Shown here one piece after another: positions 52,928-56,677 of a stretch of DNA of 56,677 nt. A program made the translations under genes and the position numbers. This DNA is from Thermoanaerobacter uzonensis DSM 18761 (lineage in GTDB: Bacteria > Bacillota > Thermoanaerobacteria > Thermoanaerobacterales > Thermoanaerobacteraceae). The notes under the pieces are model-generated. The model saw nothing but the letters and a program-made list of their open reading frames with translations. It had not been told where the DNA came from and made no database searches. How positions within the stretch are numbered: the first letter of the stretch is position 1; every line of letters begins with the position of its first letter. The stretch covers positions 1 to 56,677 of the forward strand of contig NZ_FQUR01000017.1 of assembly GCF_900129115.1 (NCBI RefSeq). Reading direction: 5' to 3'.

Positions 52928-53224
52928 TTCTCAATGTTCAATTGTGTTTTTTGTGTGTTTGTGTTTTACATCTTCTATATATTTTAGTTTTTATTCCCGA
53001 TATTTTTATTTAACTACGCTCATGTCTATAATTTATATTGAAATAAAAACAAATAAATTATCCTTCGGAAAACAACTACTATATCCAGTAACGTACAGAA
53101 TAATAATTATGCTGTAATTTTACTTTATTTTACTTTATTTTACTTTTAATTTCTTTACAACCATTTTAGCATTAATAAACTTATTTCAAAGGCGTTAGCA
53201 AAAAGAAAAGAAAATAATTATAAC
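52928..53224. other. AT-rich gap with a short tandem repeat
   Basis: No gene. A 10-base unit ATTTTACTTT repeats three times at about 53116-53146. The rest is low complexity. Confidence 0.5.
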
Positions 53225-54100
53225 TCATGCTTTAATACCCGTTAAAGCAACACCTTCAATTATATATTTCTGTCCTATGAGATAGACTATTAATACAGGA
53301 ATAATAGCAATTGCAGATGCAGCCATCATCAACGTCCAATCTGTAATATACATACCTTTAAAGAAATTTAAAAGTAATGGTACTGTAAATTTTTCAGGCG
53401 TGTTCAAATAAATCAAAGGTCCCATAAAATTATTCCAGGTACCCATAAAGGAGAAAATTCCCAAAGCAGATAAAGCAGGCGTAATTAAAGGAAGACTTAT
53501 TTCCCAATAAATAAACCAATGATTTGCACCGTCAATAATTGCAGCTTCATCTAACTCTTTTGGCAAACTTAACATAAACTGTCGTAATAGAAATACACCA
53601 AACGCGTTAAACAAAGAAGGAGGAACTATTAATGGCAAATGTGTATCTATCCAACCTATGTATTTCATTAGAATAAAAGTAGGTATCATTGTCACTTGTC
53701 CAGGAACCATCATGGTTGCTAAAAATATAATAAATATTGTATCTCTTCCCGGAAATTTTATTTTTGCAAATGCATATGCAGCCATCGACGAAGTTAAAAG
53801 TGTAGCAGTTACAACAATAGCAGCTATTTTTATACTATTTATGTAAGCATTAGCAAATGGTAATGCTGTCCAAGCTTTTATATAATTTGACCATCTAATA
53901 GGATGCGGTATCCATACTGGTGGTATTATAAAAACTTGACCAATATCTTTCAAAGAAGTAGAAATCATCCAAATAAATGGTACTAACATTGTTATACTGC
54001 CGCAAATTAAAATTAAATGCAAAATAACTTGGGGTATTAATTTATTTAAATTAATAGTTTTTTTATGTTTATATAAATTCAAACGAACTTTACTTTCCAT
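53225..54100 (-). CDS. Sugar ABC transporter permease, MalG type (orphaned by IS)
   Basis: CUT1-family permease with six helices and the EAA loop ELDEAAIIDGANHWFIYWEI. I chose the ATG at 54100 with GAGGTGGG upstream; an earlier in-frame start lacks one. Its usual partners, the MalF-type permease and the binding protein, would lie upstream but an IS110 element occupies that position. Downstream, GH36 and GH2 are in the same direction beyond the transposase remnant, so it was once the importer of a galactoside operon. Confidence 0.85.
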   Translation of the reverse strand: MESKVRLNLYKHKKTINLNKLIPQVILHLILICGSITMLVPFIWMISTSLKDIGQVFIIPPVWIPHPIRWSNYIKAWTALPFANAYINSIKIAAIVVTATLLTSSMAAYAFAKIKFPGRDTIFIIFLATMMVPGQVTMIPTFILMKYIGWIDTHLPLIVPPSLFNAFGVFLLRQFMLSLPKELDEAAIIDGANHWFIYWEISLPLITPALSALGIFSFMGTWNNFMGPLIYLNTPEKFTVPLLLNFFKGMYITDWTLMMAASAIAIIPVLIVYLIGQKYIIEGVALTGIKA

Positions 54101-54235
54101 ATAACCCACCTCTCGTATAATATGATTGTAATCCACATTAAAAATTTAATAATAAACACACAAATTAAATCCTTAAAAACCATTTTTACCCTGGTAAAAC
54201 AATCTCATGATTAAATTTCTCATTTTTATTTAAAT

Positions 54236-54511
54236 GGTCCTTTGTCTCTGATAAACTTAAAAGTGGAAGGTCCCTTTTAAGTTTACTGAGGTATTTTTGG
54301 CCTCACCTCTGTGGAATGCTGTCAAATCAGCATCACCACTTGGGAAAGACTGAACCTCTGGAGTTATTTGAGTAATACATACTCGTTTGTTGTGCCTCTT
54401 TAGCTTATCTGTCCATCGCTTGAGCATCGATGGTCAGGCACCCTATAAGCTAAATCTGAGCACTAATCACGGCGAGGGTGTATTACAAATAACTCTCAGA
54501 GACAAAAGACC
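54236..54511 (+). ncRNA. Structured non-coding region of the IS110 element (bridge RNA candidate)
   Basis: A long stem closes the region: GGTCCTTTGTCTCTGA (54236-54251) with TCAGAGACAAAAGACC (54496-54511), 15 of 16 paired. Inside: TAAACTTAAAAG/CTTTTAAGTTTA with a 10-base loop; GTGGAATGCTG/CAGCATCACCAC; GAGTTATTTG..TAATACA with TGTATTACAAATAACTC; and TTTAGCTTAT/ATAAGCTAAA containing CCATCG/CGATGG. Known: IS110-group elements encode a bridge RNA in their upstream non-coding end. Which loops bind target and donor is not determined. Confidence 0.7.
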
Positions 54512-54538
54512 TTCAAAAAACTTTTTACAAACAGGAGC

Positions 54539-55792
54539 GTGAATTTATCCATGAGCTCTACACTTATCGTGGGCATTGATATCTCTAGCGAATTAAATGC
54601 TGCTTCCTTTATTGATGAGGCCGGTAACCGCTTAGTTAAAAAATCTTTATTCTTCCCCAATGATTTAGATGGCGCTCAACAGCTTGTAGATTTCACTATC
54701 TCTCTTGCTCAACAGTTCAATATTTCATCCATTAAATTTGGCATGGAAGCTACTTCACACTATGCCTGGCATTTGCATACCTTCCTGGCTTCTTCTCCTG
54801 AACTTGCTCCCTTTAATCCTCTATTCTACGTCATCAATCCTTCTATCATTAAATCTTTCAAGGGTGCTTATATCCATCTCCCTAAAACAGATTCTGTTGA
54901 TGCAACTGTTATCGCTGAATGTGTTAGATTTGGTCAAGTCAAACCAACTCCGCTGCCAGATTTAAGATACGCCGCACTGCAAAGACTCACTCGCATGCGT
55001 TATCATATTGTCCGCAGCTTGGTCCGTGAAAAAAATCGAGCCCTAAGCCTTATTTCTTTCAAGTTCTCAACCTATCCTTCCGAGTGCCCTTTTAGCAACA
55101 TATTTGGTAAGGCTTCCTTAGCTATCATTGAAAATTTTACTCCTGATGATATTGCTTCCATGCCTCTTGATGACCTGATCGACTTTATTGTGAAAAACGG
55201 CAATAACAGACTCTCAGATCCTACTCAAATCGCCAAAACTTTAAAAGCTGCTGCTAACAGAGCTTATAGGCTTCACCCTGATCTTGCTGAAGCAAATGAC
55301 TTAGCTCTTTCTATGACACTCGAAAATATTCGATTCCTTGAATCCCAACTTAAAAAGCTTGATGGCGAGATATCAAGACAGCTTAAAGCTTTTAATCAAA
55401 CTCTAACTACTATCCCCGGCATTGGGGACGTCCTTGCTGCTGGTATCATCGCCGAAATTGGAGATATCAAAACGTTTAATAATGAAGCTGCTCTTGCCAA
55501 GTATGCCGGCCTCATCTGGAATAAATATCAGTCAGGTAATTTTAATGCCCAGGATACTTCTTTGGTTAAGTGTGGTGATCAGTACCTGCGATACTATCTT
55601 GTTGAAGCCGCTAACTGTGTTAGGGTGCACACAGTGAGGTTTAAAGAGTACTACAACAAGAAGTATCGCGAGGTACCTAAACACCAACATAAACGTGCCC
55701 TCGTCTTAACTGCTAGAAGATTAATCCCTCTGATCTTTGCAATGCTCAGCAAAGGTCAAATATATCAAGAAAGAGGTGTTGTTAGTATTTAA
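54539..55792 (+). CDS. IS110-family transposase (DEDD recombinase)
   Basis: 417 residues. The N-terminal RuvC-like DEDD domain has IVGIDISSELN (first aspartate), KFGMEATSHY (glutamate) and LPKTDSVDATVIAE (aspartates). The C-terminal Transposase_20 domain has LTTIPGIGDVLAAGIIAEIG and YAGL. The non-coding region upstream assigns it to the IS110 and not the IS1111 subgroup. It appears intact. The start is GTG at 54539, or an ATG at 54551. Confidence 0.92.
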   Translation: MNLSMSSTLIVGIDISSELNAASFIDEAGNRLVKKSLFFPNDLDGAQQLVDFTISLAQQFNISSIKFGMEATSHYAWHLHTFLASSPELAPFNPLFYVINPSIIKSFKGAYIHLPKTDSVDATVIAECVRFGQVKPTPLPDLRYAALQRLTRMRYHIVRSLVREKNRALSLISFKFSTYPSECPFSNIFGKASLAIIENFTPDDIASMPLDDLIDFIVKNGNNRLSDPTQIAKTLKAAANRAYRLHPDLAEANDLALSMTLENIRFLESQLKKLDGEISRQLKAFNQTLTTIPGIGDVLAAGIIAEIGDIKTFNNEAALAKYAGLIWNKYQSGNFNAQDTSLVKCGDQYLRYYLVEAANCVRVHTVRFKEYYNKKYREVPKHQHKRALVLTARRLIPLIFAMLSKGQIYQERGVVSI

Positions 55793-55949
55793 ATACTCTT
55801 TTGTTAAAAATTAATAAAGAACTCTATTTTGGAACTTCCAATTCCATTTATTGGTATATTGGGAGAAGGGTATTTTTTTGTCTTTTTGCCCTTTAAATGT
55901 CTCAAAAAATTTTTAATTACCCCCTTGACATTTTACCGTTTGTCTTTTT

Positions 55950-56677
55950 TTAATCAATGATATCATTAAAGGATATTACTGGGGGATTAGGTTTTGCAGC
56001 AAAATCCACAGTATCTTCATTTTCGCTTACAACATTTCTGTTTTCGATATATTCTACAGGAATTTTAGCATTCTCATGAAAATTTACCTTATACGCTTCC
56101 CCTACTTTTTTGCCTTCATGAAAAAGTAGAAGGGGTGTATTATCCTTAAGCCACTGTGGGTCATATCTGACTTCTAAGCGCATACCTTTAAACTTTTCTT
56201 CTGTTTCATAAAGTATATTTTCCACTTTAAGTGTAGCATCTTTGTTTACTTTGCGATTTACTCTTATGAGAAAACATTCATTCAACATATCTATGTCACC
56301 ACACATATTCACCCTTGATATTTGAGACATGAAAAAATCTAAAGGACTCATGCCAATACTGCTGTGTTCTTTTCGGTTGTAATCCTCCTCCAACCATTTA
56401 AAAAACATCATATTAAGCTCATCTATACTCTTTATGGATGTAGGATCTATTGTGCTTAAAAATCTCATTCTCACCGTATGAAAGAATCTTTCTACTTTCC
56501 CTTTTGAATGAGGTGAAAATGGCTCAGCATGAATAAGAGATGTACCTAGTGAGGCACATATATATTCAAATTGACTGCTTCTATATATCTTTCCATTGTC
56601 AGTGTAGAGCATTTTGGGTATTCCCCTTCTTAGCACTGCTTCTTTAAATGAGTCTCTTAAAGCTAAAAAATTCTGGG
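55950..56677 (-). CDS. Integrase-core DDE transposase, 5' end beyond the window
   Basis: C-terminal part of an rve-type transposase, about 242 residues visible, still open at the right edge. TDNGKIYRSSQFEYICASLG carries the second catalytic aspartate, PHSKGKVERFFHTVR the catalytic glutamate, and NRKEHSSIGMSPLDFF the usual core end. A Mu/IS481-like C-terminal beta-domain follows. The frame continues upstream as NFLALRDSFKEAVLRRG without a stop. The sequence TGACATTTTACCGTTTGTC just after its stop may be the element end. Confidence 0.85.
   Translation of the reverse strand, partial: QNFLALRDSFKEAVLRRGIPKMLYTDNGKIYRSSQFEYICASLGTSLIHAEPFSPHSKGKVERFFHTVRMRFLSTIDPTSIKSIDELNMMFFKWLEEDYNRKEHSSIGMSPLDFFMSQISRVNMCGDIDMLNECFLIRVNRKVNKDATLKVENILYETEEKFKGMRLEVRYDPQWLKDNTPLLLFHEGKKVGEAYKVNFHENAKIPVEYIENRNVVSENEDTVDFAAKPNPPVISFNDIID

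Larger units (their letters stand above)
54236..55792 (+). mobile_element. IS110-family insertion sequence (minimal extent)
   Basis: The element comprises the structured non-coding region plus the transposase gene. IS110 elements lack terminal inverted repeats, so outer boundaries cannot be placed here; the left edge is probably between 54140 and 54236 and the right edge within about 100 bases after the gene. It sits upstream of the galactoside permease gene. Confidence 0.75.

Noticed and set aside
1-56677. CRISPR array, rRNA, tRNA or replication origin
   Set aside because: No regularly spaced repeats, no rRNA- or tRNA-like stretches and no DnaA-box cluster were seen on reading; a tRNAscan or CRISPR finder run would confirm.

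Overview
The window is AT-rich and dominated by anaerobic, sugar-fermenting functions: class III ribonucleotide reductase, a [FeFe]-hydrogenase maturase, MinD/NifX iron-sulfur proteins, and sucrose and galactoside utilisation. Very AT-rich intergenic DNA, leftward operons, T/A-run terminators and degraded insertion sequences fit a thermophilic anaerobic Firmicute. My best guess is Thermoanaerobacter or a close relative, judged from protein style and gene content, not from a search.

Layout. 0-3.3 kb: nrdD-nrdG, read leftward behind a cobalamin riboswitch. 3.3-8.6 kb: a palindromic MITE-like element, a Fur-family regulator, a DUF1847 protein, TrmO, a REP-like doublet and a Fec/Btu-type metal-chelate ABC transporter. 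8.7-11.4 kb: a CoA-disulfide-reductase-like flavoprotein divergent from hydE. 11.4-16.1 kb: a seven-gene operon of NifX-like proteins, two ferredoxin-containing MinD ATPases, a metallo-beta-lactamase-fold protein and a zinc-ribbon ferredoxin, with a separate DUF5320 gene. It resembles the 'orange protein' (ORP) loci of sulfate reducers. Its two promoters share paired CATATG-centred sites with the fur promoter. 16.4-17.7 kb: a methyltransferase and two small unknown proteins. 17.9-24.8 kb: a sucrose operon (ABC importer, GH32, fructokinase, LacI regulator) with LacI-type operators at its promoter. 24.8-26.7 kb: four uncharacterised genes behind what reads as a fluoride riboswitch with its own terminator. 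26.7-32.5 kb: an oligopeptide ABC operon behind a cyclic-di-AMP (ydaO/yuaA) riboswitch. 32.6-39.4 kb: a class B PBP, a membrane-anchored solute-binding protein, transaldolase and two ATPases. 39.8-46.7 kb: acetamidase/formamidase plus an APC permease, a SEC-C protein, and a duplicated segment whose copies have lost complementary parts, amid ABC and amidase pseudogenes and a DUF4258/YgiT pair. 46.8-56.7 kb: a galactoside operon (GH2, GH36, one sugar permease) broken by a decayed transposase and an IS110 element, with a second transposase running off the right edge.

How it works together. Most genes are read leftward in compact operons with 4-bp overlaps. Control is unusually RNA-rich: three riboswitches (B12, fluoride, c-di-AMP) plus a strong bridge-RNA candidate in the IS110 element. 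The fluoride switch is the most promising lead, because it controls genes of unknown function and not a known fluoride exporter. The right third is an accessory region shaped by IS insertion, duplication and deletion. No rRNA, tRNA or CRISPR array was seen.
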